Shown: in pieces, positions 16,548 through 25,243 of the stretch
Layout of the letters: every line of letters starts with the position of its first letter
Numbering within the stretch: the first letter of the stretch is position 1
Source of the DNA: Haloferula sp. BvORR071
Lineage (GTDB): Bacteria; Verrucomicrobiota; Verrucomicrobiia; Verrucomicrobiales; Akkermansiaceae
Assembly: GCF_000739615.1 (NCBI RefSeq)
Contig: NZ_BATP01000024.1
Location: forward strand, 123,348 to 187,347
Direction of reading: 5' to 3'
DNA: 64,000 nt
Translations under genes and position numbers: made by a program
The notes under the pieces: generated by a model
Seen by the model: only the letters and a program-made list of their open reading frames with translations
Databases searched by the model: none
Told to the model about the DNA's origin: nothing

Positions 16548-17492
16548 ATGAAATCCCTGTTGGATCGCAAGAAAGGCACCTGTGTGGTGGCGGGTGCAAT
16601 AGCCGTCGGTGCCGGAGCAGTTGTTTTGACAGCGCCATTGCTCCGGGCCGATGAGGGGAAGGGCCAGGGAGTTCTGGAGAAAATCCAGGACTGGCAGAAC
16701 GTGATGTCGGATAAGTTCCGCGACACGTGGAAGAGCTTTCGGAAGAGGGGCACTCCCTCGGTCGTATCGGCTTCGATTGATCTCCGCGAACAGGAGAAGA
16801 ACTACATGCTGCGGCTGGACTTGCCGGGCCGGGACTTGGAGAAGGTGGAAGTCACTCTGAAGGGCGACGTCCTTCATATCGTTGTTCCGGAGGGCGGGCA
16901 CCTGGGGCGCTACGAGCAAAGCGTGGTGCTTGGCGGAGTCCTGGTTGGAGCCGAACCGGTGATCGAGCGCAAGAAGGAGGATGGCGTCATTACGGTGACC
17001 CTTCCCAAGGGCTCCGAAAAAACTGCGCCGCCTTACTTGCGCGCGGTTCCGGCTGCGCCCCTCCTCACTCCCTCCAAGTGGGAGAGAGATGTCCTGAGGC
17101 AGATGGATGACCTCCAGAAGGAGATGGATGAGATCTTCCAGAGCGCCTTCGGAAAGGTTTCCGGGTCCCCGGAGCTGTTGGACTACTTCGACCAGCCGAG
17201 ATTCGGCGCGTTCATCGACGTGAAAGAGGAGGGTTCGAACTACGTTGTCACCGCCTATCTTCCCGAGCGCGACGTGAGTAACGCCAAGACCTCCATCGAG
17301 GGCAGAATCCTCAAGATCGAAGCGTCAGCGGAAGACACACCATCAAAGGCGAATGACGGCGAGACCGCTTCGGTGACGCGTCGCGCCTACTACTCGCAGC
17401 AACTCACCCTGCCGGGTCCGGTCAAGGCCGACAAAGTGACCGTTGAGAGGAAGGAAGGGCTGCTAAAGGTCGTTGTGCCCAAGGAGGGCTAA
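16548..17492 (+). CDS. Exported or membrane-anchored protein with two Hsp20-like domains
   Basis: A 314-residue protein. A hydrophobic segment at about 12-32 (signal or anchor, ending TAPLLRADEG) is followed by two alpha-crystallin-type domains: about 75-165 (LRLDLPGRDLEKVEVTLKGD, VITVTLPKGSE) and about 215-312 (FIDVKEEGSNYVVTAYLP, GLLKVVVPKEG). A helical linker (DVLRQMDDLQKEMDEIF) joins them. Ordinary Hsp20s are cytosolic and have one domain. The tandem form with an export signal suggests a periplasmic holdase. It follows the cytosolic Hsp20 on the same strand, which suggests shared stress induction. Confidence 0.8.
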   Translation: MKSLLDRKKGTCVVAGAIAVGAGAVVLTAPLLRADEGKGQGVLEKIQDWQNVMSDKFRDTWKSFRKRGTPSVVSASIDLREQEKNYMLRLDLPGRDLEKVEVTLKGDVLHIVVPEGGHLGRYEQSVVLGGVLVGAEPVIERKKEDGVITVTLPKGSEKTAPPYLRAVPAAPLLTPSKWERDVLRQMDDLQKEMDEIFQSAFGKVSGSPELLDYFDQPRFGAFIDVKEEGSNYVVTAYLPERDVSNAKTSIEGRILKIEASAEDTPSKANDGETASVTRRAYYSQQLTLPGPVKADKVTVERKEGLLKVVVPKEG

Positions 17493-17558
17493 AGCCCTCC
17501 GCCGCGGCGGGCCGACCAAGAAGTCTTCCCGTCTTGGGCCATCGGCGCATCTCGAAAT

Positions 17559-17588
17559 CGGCCGCCCCTGGCATTTCTGGGGCGGCCG
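17559..17588 (+). terminator. Strong GC-rich hairpin after the Hsp20 genes
   Basis: A perfect 10-bp stem (cggccgcccc / ggggcggccg) with a 10-base loop, 67 bases after the stop codon. No T-run follows, so it may work with Rho or as a message-stabilising end. Confidence 0.5.
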
Positions 17589-17702
17589 TAACGGGTTGGG
17601 GCCGGATGTGCAAATACCGGTCAAGCTCCCGCGGCGATGCGAATAAACCAACAATGAATGATGCTCGGTCACGCCGGGATGCATTCTTTTGAATAAAAAG
17701 CT

Positions 17703-18125
17703 GTGGAACGCGACACCCGAAAACACTCCAGCCATCCGGCGGGATCTGGACACCTGTATTTGCAGGAGAACGTCTCAAGAGCCCTCCGGGAACTGATGGA
17801 TCCAGTCAAGTCATGGCGCGAGCGCGTGCTGTCGGCCTGCCAATTGGTGCGCAGGTCCCACGACGAGGAATTCTTCACCTACTATATGTCCGACTCGACC
17901 TTGGCAGCTTGGCGGGAGTGCGATCCGAATCGCTTCGACAAGCCAGAGGAAGAATTGAGCGATGTGGAAATCCGCGAACTCGCGAGTGCCTTGCGTTGCT
18001 ATCTGAGGGGTGCGTTGGTGGACGAAGGAATCCGACTCGCAGGTCAAGACCCCAGGCAATTTGATGAGATCGGACTCATCATCGAACGAGATCAGGAAGT
18101 CGACCGGCCGCACCGGAATGCTTGA
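17703..18125 (+). CDS. Hypothetical protein, 140 residues
   Basis: Acidic, helical, cytosolic product beginning at GTG (an internal ATG 96 bases later is an alternative). Recognisable only by composition: ENVSRALRELMDPVKSWRER, HDEEFFTYYMSDSTLAAW and a Glu-rich segment EEELSDVEIRELASALR. No known family. It is codirectional with the Hsp20 pair but beyond their hairpin. Confidence 0.5.
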   Translation: MERDTRKHSSHPAGSGHLYLQENVSRALRELMDPVKSWRERVLSACQLVRRSHDEEFFTYYMSDSTLAAWRECDPNRFDKPEEELSDVEIRELASALRCYLRGALVDEGIRLAGQDPRQFDEIGLIIERDQEVDRPHRNA

Positions 18126-18146
18126 GAAGCAGACAAAGAGCGCGCA

Positions 18147-18578
18147 ATGATCTCAAGAGCGGGTCCCGATGAGATTCGCGAGATGTCCGGCATCGCCGCG
18201 CTCGATGATGGCAAGACCGTGCGGTGCCTCAACTTCGGCAAGGCTCTGCTCCGAATGAACGGCAAGCGCCGCGATGGCTTCCACGACCTCGGCCGGCTGA
18301 ACCTCAAGAAGCCGGCCTACGACATGTGGGCCACGGCGATAGCGCCGCTGCTGGCTGAGTTGATGGAGGCACCGGATCAGAAAAAGAAATGTCCACGAGG
18401 CCTCCAGCGTATTCGCTTGGGCCATGAACTTAATCGCCCCCGTCATTGCGCTGGTTGCTTCAGTAGGATTCTCCGCCGCCGAGCCGCCGACAGGCATGTG
18501 CTTCCCGGACGATCCAGCCGTGCTCGACGCCAAGCGCCACTTCGGCGCGAAGGGCGACGGCAAGTCGGACGACACTGA
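18147..18578 (+). CDS. Doubtful or truncated hypothetical gene
   Basis: The first 85 residues look protein-like (EIREMSGIAALDDGKTVR, KPAYDMWATAIAPLLAELM). After that the frame runs into the next gene and becomes Arg-rich out-of-frame sequence. Either a gene truncated at its 3' end by whatever placed the next gene here, or a chance frame. No family recognised. Confidence 0.25.
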   Translation: MISRAGPDEIREMSGIAALDDGKTVRCLNFGKALLRMNGKRRDGFHDLGRLNLKKPAYDMWATAIAPLLAELMEAPDQKKKCPRGLQRIRLGHELNRPRHCAGCFSRILRRRAADRHVLPGRSSRARRQAPLRREGRRQVGRH

Positions 18579-20292
18579 CGCGCTTCAGCGCGCCATCGAC
18601 GCAAGCTGCGGGATGGACCCCGGCCACAGGGGCAAGAGCAACGCGTTGTTGCTCCCCGACGGTATTTACAGGCTCACCCGGTCGCTTGTGGTGAAGAGCG
18701 CGCTCGGGCCGTGGCTCTACGGGCAGTCCCGCGATGGGGTCGTGTTGAAGCTCGACGATGGCGTGAAGGGCGTGACCGCCGTCCTCCGCACTCATCCGAA
18801 AGAGCAAGGCCCTACTTCGGCCGACTGGTTCATGCGAAACCTCCGCCATTTCACAATCGACGTCGGCAACAACCCGGAGACCGACGGGATCCGATATTAC
18901 GCGACCAACAGCGGAAGTCTCAAGGACGTCCGAATCAGGGGGCGGGGGAAGATCGGCATCAATGCCGGCTTTCTCGAGCAAAGTGGCCCGAACCTTGTGC
19001 AGGATGTGGAGATCGATGGCTTCGAGACCGGCGTGCTGAGCCAGTGGATCTGGGGCCAGACCTTGTCGCGCGTCACCATCCGCAATGCTCGCAAGACGGG
19101 CGTGATCGTATCCGCGAACGTTGCCGCGATCGAGGATCTCAAGGTGGAGAACACCCCTCTGGGCATCGATATCCAGGTACCCAACGATTGGGCCCACTGG
19201 TGCGGAGTTGTCGCGCTTCAAGGGGCAAGTTTCCGAACAACCAGTGCTACGGGCCCAGCCATCCTCAATCGTGGCGTCCTCTACGCGCGTGACGTGACAA
19301 GCCACGGCTATCGTCAGGTGCTGGCCGGTGACTCGGCGGGAGGCTCCATCGAGGGCGGAGAGATCGGAGAATATACTTCAACTCCGGGACGCAGGCTGTT
19401 CGAGGGGACGCCGCTCCGGTCACTGGGGCTTCCCGTGAAACGCGAGCCGGTGGTGCCGTGGGAAATCGAGCCCGGAAAATGGCTGTGCGCCGACGATTGC
19501 GGCGCGGTGGCCGGTGACGGGATCGACGACAGCGACGCGATCCAAAGCGCGATGGACCGCGCGGCGGCGGAAGGGAAGACGGTGGTCTATTTCCGCGGAT
19601 GCGGCGGCGGTGACCCGAATTGGTTCACCATCTCCAGGCCGGTCCGGGTGCCCGCGCCGGTCCGCCTGGTGACGGGACTTGGATGGGCCCGCATTCTGGG
19701 CGAGAAAGACGGAGCTTTCGTAGTGGACGATGCCTCAGCTCCGAGGGTGAAGTTCCAGAATATCGATTCCTTCGGCGGCGCGCCGGTTGCTGTCGTGAAC
19801 GCTTCCGCCTCCAATGCTCTCATCGTGGAGAGCTGCGGGGTCACCGTTGTCGGCGACGGAGCGGGGGAAATTTTCGCGACCGATTGCCCGGCACATCTCC
19901 ATCTCAGGAAATCAGGCCAGAAATGCTGGGCACGCCAGCTCAATCCCGAGGGTGCCAGCGATACGGGCCTCGTGCGTAACGACGGCGGCGACCTCTGGTG
20001 CCTCGGCGTCAAGCACGAGGGTCGCGGCGTCCGCTTTTCGACTGGACGCGGGGGGAGCACTGAGATCGTGGGTCTGTTCAATTACGGCGGCACCACCGAC
20101 GAGATGGACCCGCGCCCCAGCTTCGCGATCGAAGACGCCTCATTCAGTGTGGCTGGACTACGGGAGATCGCCTTCGACCAGCACACCGCGCTCAACAAGG
20201 TGCGGGAGCGGCGCGGCGATCAGACGCGGACCTTGGACAAGCACACCGAGGGCGGCTGGATCGCATGGCCGCTTTTCAGCGGCTTCAAGTAG
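18424..20292 (+). CDS. Secreted right-handed beta-helix protein with two Pectate_lyase_3 modules (GH55-like)
   Basis: A 622-residue exported protein: signal peptide 1-19 (ending FSAAE), then two copies of the pectate-lyase-superfamily opening motif, FGAKGDGKSDDTDALQRAI near residue 39 and CGAVAGDGIDDSDAIQSAM near 359. Each is followed by irregular beta-helix rungs. Tandem Pectate_lyase_3 domains are the layout of GH55 exo-beta-1,3-glucanases and related polysaccharide hydrolases, so the likely role is breakdown of a plant or algal glycan in the periplasm or outside the cell. Catalytic residues cannot be assigned by eye. Such secreted glycan enzymes are common in Verrucomicrobiota. Confidence 0.75.
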   Translation: MNLIAPVIALVASVGFSAAEPPTGMCFPDDPAVLDAKRHFGAKGDGKSDDTDALQRAIDASCGMDPGHRGKSNALLLPDGIYRLTRSLVVKSALGPWLYGQSRDGVVLKLDDGVKGVTAVLRTHPKEQGPTSADWFMRNLRHFTIDVGNNPETDGIRYYATNSGSLKDVRIRGRGKIGINAGFLEQSGPNLVQDVEIDGFETGVLSQWIWGQTLSRVTIRNARKTGVIVSANVAAIEDLKVENTPLGIDIQVPNDWAHWCGVVALQGASFRTTSATGPAILNRGVLYARDVTSHGYRQVLAGDSAGGSIEGGEIGEYTSTPGRRLFEGTPLRSLGLPVKREPVVPWEIEPGKWLCADDCGAVAGDGIDDSDAIQSAMDRAAAEGKTVVYFRGCGGGDPNWFTISRPVRVPAPVRLVTGLGWARILGEKDGAFVVDDASAPRVKFQNIDSFGGAPVAVVNASASNALIVESCGVTVVGDGAGEIFATDCPAHLHLRKSGQKCWARQLNPEGASDTGLVRNDGGDLWCLGVKHEGRGVRFSTGRGGSTEIVGLFNYGGTTDEMDPRPSFAIEDASFSVAGLREIAFDQHTALNKVRERRGDQTRTLDKHTEGGWIAWPLFSGFK

Positions 20293-20306
20293 GTGCATCG
20301 GGTTCA

Positions 20307-20399
20307 CTAGCTGGCGAGGCGCTGGGCGAAGGAAGTGAACAGCGGGATGCCGAGCAGGAGGTTGAAGGGAAATGTGATGCCAACGGCCAGCGGGAGGTA
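20307..20399 (-). pseudogene. Remnant of the C-terminus of an SbtA-type sodium/bicarbonate permease
   Basis: Thirty codons between two stops read YLPLAVGITFPFNLLLGIPL followed by FTSFAQRLAS and a stop, which closely resembles the last transmembrane segment of SbtA/DUF897 bicarbonate permeases. An in-frame TAG sits immediately upstream and no start is available, so only the 3' end of the gene survives. It lies between the beta-helix gene and the next minus-strand gene. Confidence 0.55.
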
Positions 20400-20487
20400 C
20401 TAGCCGGGATTCGCTTCCGGCCTCCACTCCACCTGTGACCAAACAACATTCCCGGCTCAAACACGACTTGTCGCCGTGAGCACACAT

Positions 20488-21057
20488 TCACTTCATCCGG
20501 GTCATTCCCGGCGGCAGCCCATCGCTTTTTGCTCCGCTGGCTTGCTTGTCCATCAGCGAAGGCCCGGGGCCGGGTGAGAAGTTGGGAAGCTGCGCGTTAC
20601 CCTTGGCGGTTAGCACGCCATTCTTCTCTTCCACGATGATCGCGGAGGGAAAGTAGAGGAAACCGGTCGCATGCCACTCAGACCAGGCGGTCGTATCGGG
20701 TTTCCAGTCGCGGCTGGCGTCGCAGGAAAGGCCGGCAAGGTAGCTCCGGGTTACCCCGTTGAGGCGGTCTGCGTCGGACACCGATTGCTTGGTAATCGAA
20801 CGGACCACGAGCTTCCGCCACTCGACCGGCCACTGGGACTTTCCGTAATAGGTGGACGAGGCCGTTCCGTCCGGCCTGAAGGTCACGTGTTTGACTAACA
20901 AGGTAGCGGTCGCGGTCAGCACTTCGGTTTTCTCCGGCGCGGAGAGGGGAGTCAACGTGGCGACAGCGCCCTTGAGGCCGTCTTCAAGCATCTTGGAGAC
21001 GTTGGTTTGGGCGGAGGCAATCGAACTGAGAAGCAGGATGAAGGAGAGGATGCGCAC
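20488..21057 (-). CDS. Hypothetical exported protein
   Basis: A 189-residue protein with a clear signal peptide when the GTG start is used (MRILSFILLLSSIASA, cleavage before QTN). The mature part has no known domain. It has mixed alpha/beta character with VTFRPDGTASSTYYGKSQW and a Gly/Pro-rich tail (LPNFSPGPGPSLM). A TTG seven codons upstream is a less likely start because it would lengthen the signal. Probably periplasmic. Lone gene with plus-strand neighbours on both sides. Confidence 0.65.
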   Translation of the reverse strand: MRILSFILLLSSIASAQTNVSKMLEDGLKGAVATLTPLSAPEKTEVLTATATLLVKHVTFRPDGTASSTYYGKSQWPVEWRKLVVRSITKQSVSDADRLNGVTRSYLAGLSCDASRDWKPDTTAWSEWHATGFLYFPSAIIVEEKNGVLTAKGNAQLPNFSPGPGPSLMDKQASGAKSDGLPPGMTRMK

Positions 21058-21193
21058 AGCGAGCAGATGATATGGCAAGTGCGATCAGCAGAGAAGGGAG
21101 AACTGAGTGAGAGTTCCCGGAGCAGGAGAAGGGTGAGGGGATTGACGGCTGTAGTGAGATGGAAAGACCGCCTAATGCGGGCTATTTCTGGCC

Positions 21194-21751
21194 GTGACCC
21201 TACCCCCCTACCTCGTACCAGTCGAGAAAGCGCTGGGCGCTCCGCTCGGAACGCCAAGACGTTTCTATCAGGTTCTGGATCATCCGGCCCCGCTGGCTGG
21301 CTGCGAGTTCCCGTGTCGTTATCAAGACTGGGGCCGGCTTCATGACCTTGGGTTCAGAAGCGTCGTTTGCCTGGCATCCAAATACCCTGGCTACGATCCC
21401 GCACCGCTGTTCTCGTTGGATGCCTGCGAACTCGATGATCTGAGCGTCGCGGCAACACCCGATAGACCTGGTTCCGAGGCGAGTCGCATTCACTGGATTT
21501 CCAAAAGAGTTGTCGGGGAGCTTTCTCTTGGCAATGGGGTGTTGGTCCACTGCGCGGCGGGCAGGGGAAGGACCGGAACTTTGCTGGGAGTGGTTCTCCG
21601 GATGCTCGGAGTCCCAGCAGTTGAGATCATCCGCTACCTTGATGACCTGCATGTAGCGCGATCGGGGAGGGGATGGCCGGAGAGCCCGTGGCAGTCGCGA
21701 CTCGTCGAGAGGATACCTCAAATCATTCCCGCCTCGCGAAACGAGAAGTAA
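21194..21751 (+). CDS. Dual-specificity protein phosphatase-like protein
   Basis: A 185-residue cytosolic protein with the Cys-based phosphatase signature HCAAGRGRTG (residues about 118-127), that is HC-x5-R followed by T. An upstream LHDLGFRSVVCLAS segment and an acidic DDLSV loop would supply the general acid. Starts at GTG. Expected to remove phosphate from phospho-proteins or phospho-sugars/nucleotides; the substrate is not evident. It converges with and overlaps the RadC-like gene by 34 bases. Confidence 0.82.
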   Translation: MTLPPYLVPVEKALGAPLGTPRRFYQVLDHPAPLAGCEFPCRYQDWGRLHDLGFRSVVCLASKYPGYDPAPLFSLDACELDDLSVAATPDRPGSEASRIHWISKRVVGELSLGNGVLVHCAAGRGRTGTLLGVVLRMLGVPAVEIIRYLDDLHVARSGRGWPESPWQSRLVERIPQIIPASRNEK

Positions 21752-22185
21752 GGAGCCCCGCCCAATGCGAGCATGCCGACGATCACGTGATCAAGGAAGC
21801 GGAGTTCCATCATTTGGGCGGCTTCGTCGATGCGTCTGGTGAACCTTCTGTCGGCTTCGCTTGGTGAAGGATCTCCGGACGGATGGTTGTGAACCAGCGC
21901 GAATCCATAGCTGCCGGTGAGGAGAACGGGGCGAAGCACTTCGCGAACTTTGGCGAGGCATTCATTGAGCGAACCAAGCGAGACCACGTGCCAACCCTTC
22001 ATCACCAGTCTGGTGTTGAGACAGACCACCACGAGAAGTTCCTTGTCAGGCTCGAAAGTCGGTTCGGCTTCCACCACGTCCCGGAAAAACCGGTAGAGCG
22101 CCGCCGGCGAATCTCCGGGGACGGCTGCATCAACAGAGGTGCCAGGAACGGAAACAGGACGAGAGTCGCGGATGATGAACTTCAC
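21718..22185 (-). CDS. RadC-like JAMM-domain protein (DUF2466 type)
   Basis: A 155-residue protein consisting only of the RadC JAB/JAMM domain. The metal-protease motif is complete: H99-x-H101-x7-S109-x2-D112 in VHNHPSGDPSPSEAD. The helix-hairpin-helix half of full RadC is absent. Such short JAMM-only RadC proteins are typical of plasmids and integrated mobile elements rather than the housekeeping gene. Biochemical role unknown; a metal-dependent peptidase or isopeptidase activity is possible. The XRE regulator gene lies upstream on the same strand with a 69-base gap. Confidence 0.85.
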   Translation of the reverse strand: MKFIIRDSRPVSVPGTSVDAAVPGDSPAALYRFFRDVVEAEPTFEPDKELLVVVCLNTRLVMKGWHVVSLGSLNECLAKVREVLRPVLLTGSYGFALVHNHPSGDPSPSEADRRFTRRIDEAAQMMELRFLDHVIVGMLALGGAPYFSFREAGMI

Positions 22186-22254
22186 CCGACCATAAAAAAT
22201 TGCGGGTCAAGATTGCGAGTTTGGCCTGGTCTCTCCCTCGCTTTGGAATCTTGT

Positions 22255-22497
22255 TCAAATGCGGCGCTCCGCTCTTGCGATAAGCTCCGACAGCTCCAAG
22301 CCTAGACCCTTTGCCACCTTAGCAAGTCCCTCCAGGGACGGTCGCCGGGTGCCCTTCTCATAGTAGGCGATCCCTTGCTGCGAAACGCCGCTCGACTGGG
22401 AAAGTGCATAAACGGTCAGCCCCAATTCCTCACGCCGAAGCCTGATCTCTTGCGAGATCGACTCGATGAGGATTTCCGGCCATGGCAACCGCTTCAC
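22255..22497 (-). CDS. XRE-family helix-turn-helix regulator
   Basis: An 80-residue DNA-binding protein, almost only HTH: EIRLRREELGLTVYALSQ, then GVSQQGIAYYEKGTRRPSLE and GLAKVAKGLGLELSELI. This is the standard Cro/cI-type fold. It is divergent from the zinc-ribbon operon with 63 bases between the start codons, so it probably controls that operon, itself, or the RadC-like gene. Confidence 0.88.
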   Translation of the reverse strand: MKRLPWPEILIESISQEIRLRREELGLTVYALSQSSGVSQQGIAYYEKGTRRPSLEGLAKVAKGLGLELSELIARAERRI

Positions 22498-22560
22498 AGC
22501 GTTGGAGGCTAACGGGTGACCGAATTGACAAATACTTCACGGTTGTGATGTATTGCCCGA

Positions 22561-23667
22561 GTGAATCCCTCTCTGATCCGCTTCAATTGCCCAGCCTGCC
22601 AGCAGGGCCTTTCCGCGCCTCCCGATCTCGCCGGCCAGCAAATTGCCTGCCCCAATTGTGGTCGCACCGTTTCCGTATTCGCAGTAGGCCCCTCAATTTC
22701 GCCCCCATCGGGTGGCCGCAATCCTGCCGGCCCCAAGGTGGCAGCCGCCATTGTTTTTCTTGCGATGCTCGCCGGTGCTGCCCTCTTTGTGAAGGGGCAG
22801 GGTAAGAGCCCGAGTGAACAAGCCACCAGTTCGTCGAGCGAGACGGCACTTCCCCGCGCACTTTCTTCGGCTGACCAGATCCACGGCAAGCCGATCAAGC
22901 GCTCGGGCTCCTCGAACTGGGAGGTAGCGTTCGCCTACTATGAGAAGGCACTCGGAGCCAGTCAGATCATGTTCTCGGCGCAGGAGCGGAAAGGGAAGCT
23001 CGCGATCCTTCCCGGGCGGCTCGTGGTCGATCAGGTCGGCGATGGTTTCATCATGGCATCCCACACGGCGAGCCGGGAACAATGGGTCCTCCATCCGGAC
23101 AATCCGCGGGCACTGGATGAGATTGCGCTGACCGAGGGAACGTCCATTGCCCAGCTTGTGGGCATTTATCTAGGACCCGAGCAGATGGAGACGGTTGACG
23201 GCGCACCTCGCCGGATTCCGGCGATGATCGTGTTCGGGATGCTTACCTCAAAAGGTTACCTGGACTTCGAGGCGCCCGGAGCGGCCCGCGCTTCCGCTGA
23301 GGAGCTTCGGCCCTACTTGGACGCCCAAGGAACTCGCGAAGCGCAAGAGAAGGCAAAGGAAAGGGCGGAGCTGGATGCCCGAGAGGCCGAGCGCCAGAAG
23401 CAGAGGGCGAAGGACATCGCGGAACTGGAGAAAGATCCGTCGTGGAACCCCAAGGCCAAGCCGCCTGGTGCCGGCGACCCACAACCTTCGGCCCCCATCA
23501 AGAAACCTGCGACCGATAATCTCGCGAAAGCCCGTGCCGATCTCGCGGCGGCGAAGCTGAAGATTGAGACCGCGCGGAAGGCCGGCGCAGACGTGCCAGA
23601 TTTGGAAGCCGAGAAGGCGCGGCTGCAAACACTGGTAGACGAGCTGGACCCCGAAATTCAGGAATGA
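22561..23667 (+). CDS. Zinc-ribbon membrane protein of unknown function
   Basis: A 368-residue protein starting at GTG. The N-terminus is a zinc ribbon (FNCPACQQGLSAP, then ACPNCGRTVSV; CxxC...CxxC). One TM segment follows at about 60-78. The middle domain (about 110-245) is mixed alpha/beta with no recognised family, and the last 120 residues are charged helix with likely coiled coil. The zinc-ribbon-plus-TM arrangement is common in Planctomycetes/Verrucomicrobia proteins. Its stop overlaps the next start by 4 bases (ATGA). Confidence 0.7.
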   Translation: MNPSLIRFNCPACQQGLSAPPDLAGQQIACPNCGRTVSVFAVGPSISPPSGGRNPAGPKVAAAIVFLAMLAGAALFVKGQGKSPSEQATSSSSETALPRALSSADQIHGKPIKRSGSSNWEVAFAYYEKALGASQIMFSAQERKGKLAILPGRLVVDQVGDGFIMASHTASREQWVLHPDNPRALDEIALTEGTSIAQLVGIYLGPEQMETVDGAPRRIPAMIVFGMLTSKGYLDFEAPGAARASAEELRPYLDAQGTREAQEKAKERAELDAREAERQKQRAKDIAELEKDPSWNPKAKPPGAGDPQPSAPIKKPATDNLAKARADLAAAKLKIETARKAGADVPDLEAEKARLQTLVDELDPEIQE

Positions 23668-24101
23668 AAGACGCTGCCATCACAATACGGCGTGGAGACC
23701 TGCTCTACGGGCCCTTCCCCGCGGACAAGCTGCCGGGCATGCTGAATGAAAGGTCGGTCGTTCTTGAAGACGACGCCTGGAGCGAGTCTGAGGGGCGATG
23801 GACCACGGTTCGTGAGATTGTGGGCGTCACCAGTCCTTTGGGCAGTGGCAGTGAACGCACAGCTCCGACGCTCGACGAGTTGCTTGGCAACACACCATTG
23901 AATGCAGCCGTGCCGCTAGCTCAGGTCGAAGATTATGAGAAGCGGGACCGAGTCGCCAACATTCTCTCGGCTGTTGGACTTATCGCGATCGTCCTAGGCA
24001 CTCTCAACGTCGCCGCAAACATGAAGGATGCGAAGAAGCCCAATTCGGGCAAGGCGTCAGAGCGCGCGGAGCGAACGGTAAAGGAGAAGCCACCCAGATA
24101 G
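23664..24101 (+). CDS. GYF_2-like domain membrane protein
   Basis: A 145-residue protein. The first 60 residues (TIRRGDLLYGPFPADKLPGM, then DAWSESEGRWTTV) follow the GYF_2 pattern: a sheet with YGPF and a tryptophan. A single TM helix lies near 95-113 and a basic tail ends the protein. GYF-like domains bind proline-rich peptides in eukaryotes, while bacterial ones with a TM helix are uncharacterised. It overlaps its upstream neighbour by 4 bases, so the two are translationally coupled. Confidence 0.65.
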   Translation: MKDAAITIRRGDLLYGPFPADKLPGMLNERSVVLEDDAWSESEGRWTTVREIVGVTSPLGSGSERTAPTLDELLGNTPLNAAVPLAQVEDYEKRDRVANILSAVGLIAIVLGTLNVAANMKDAKKPNSGKASERAERTVKEKPPR

Positions 24102-24128
24102 CCTCAATCGAGATTTCCTTTTTCCGTT

Positions 24129-24530
24129 ATGTTTTTCATCTGCCTTCTCGTCGAAATCGTGGTGTTGGTCTGCCTTGCGTGGATGGATAGGCTGCCCCAA
24201 TTCCTCATCAACGTCGCAGCGGGGCTTCTGGCGTTCTGCTTCCTCGCATTCTACCGAGGTGACGATTCCATTGTGGTGAATCTGGGCGTCTGTGCTCTCA
24301 TGAGTTTCTTCGCGTTGGTGGGCGGGTACGTCTTGTGGAACGGAGTGAGGTTGGTCTGCGCTGCGATCCAAGATCCTCAAGCTGCCGCTCAGGCCATCGA
24401 CACATTCGCGATGGAACGATCGGTCGCAAAGTCGCTGGCCGGCAAGTCCAGCGATCCCAACTCGTATGGCAACCGTCGCGTCGCCGAGGAAGTTGTCCGG
24501 GCGTTGAGGGACCAGAACAAGAAGGAGTGA
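24129..24530 (+). CDS. Small integral membrane protein
   Basis: A 133-residue product with three hydrophobic helices (residues about 1-18, 24-45, 53-80) and a cytosolic helical tail (PQAAAQAIDTFAMERSVAKSL and a Lys-rich end). Third gene of the operon, 27 bases after its neighbour. No family recognised. The three gene products probably form one membrane assembly. Confidence 0.6.
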   Translation: MFFICLLVEIVVLVCLAWMDRLPQFLINVAAGLLAFCFLAFYRGDDSIVVNLGVCALMSFFALVGGYVLWNGVRLVCAAIQDPQAAAQAIDTFAMERSVAKSLAGKSSDPNSYGNRRVAEEVVRALRDQNKKE

Positions 24531-24756
24531 CGCGTGTCAGGCTAGGCGAGCAGCCCCTGGTGAACCGTTAGCGCTTGTAGCCAAAATGAAGACACAGATA
24601 CGACCTCCGGTAAAGTTGCCGTGTTCGGTCGAAATTTTGGATCCGCATGCTCGTCAAGCCCGCCTGTACCGCTCGCGTTGTGAGAATCCTGCGAGCCGAT
24701 CGAGCATCGCTCCGCCGGTTACCTACCAAGAACCCGCATGTGGGTTATCCCTCCGG

Positions 24757-25116
24757 CTACCAGTCCTCAATTCGCCCGGCAACGCGAGCCCGCTCAGCCC
24801 ATTCCGAGAGCCTCCGCATCGTGTCGAACTCCAGGTCGACTTCGATCTCAAATCCCTCGACGGCCGCTAACGCTTCCAGTTCGTCCAAATCGATGTAGCC
24901 AAGCTCCGGACTTCCCACCCCGAGATCGCCTAAGCCGAAAGCTACATTGGTGTCTGGGTTGAGTTCGGTGAGAAGCCAGACCGCATTCGCATTGGGGGTG
25001 AAGAGTCGGACCTCAGGACGATGGTCGGGCGTTGCGACCTCCGCATGCGGAGCCACGTCTGTGATTCGGTAGTTCAGAACTAGCTCGCGGCGAAGGTGCT
25101 CAGGGATTAAAGGCAT
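24757..25116 (-). CDS. DUF2958-domain protein
   Basis: A 119-residue product. The ATG giving MPLIPEHLRREL is chosen over a longer frame because DUF2958 proteins begin this way. The landmarks PEVRLFTPNANAVWLLTEL, FGLGDLGVGSPELGYIDLDE and the acidic helix EIEVDLEF match the family. DUF2958 is found almost only on plasmids and integrative elements; function unknown. It marks the left side of the mobile region here and is the last gene of a minus-strand run starting near 28 kb. Confidence 0.8.
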   Translation of the reverse strand: MPLIPEHLRRELVLNYRITDVAPHAEVATPDHRPEVRLFTPNANAVWLLTELNPDTNVAFGLGDLGVGSPELGYIDLDELEALAAVEGFEIEVDLEFDTMRRLSEWAERARVAGRIEDW

Positions 25117-25243
25117 GCGCAAAGTGTTGATTTTAAAACACAAGCGAAAATTCCCGTCAATTCTCCCACCCTCCGTGGTCAAAGCGGGACGGCGCACAAG
25201 TTGACGCGGGGTTGAGGATGTGTGCCGTCGGCTACCTCAGTGT

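Noticed and set aside
18460..19305. 281-residue minus-strand open frame
   Set aside because: Opposite the beta-helix protein, which has a signal peptide and two family motifs. No independent support.
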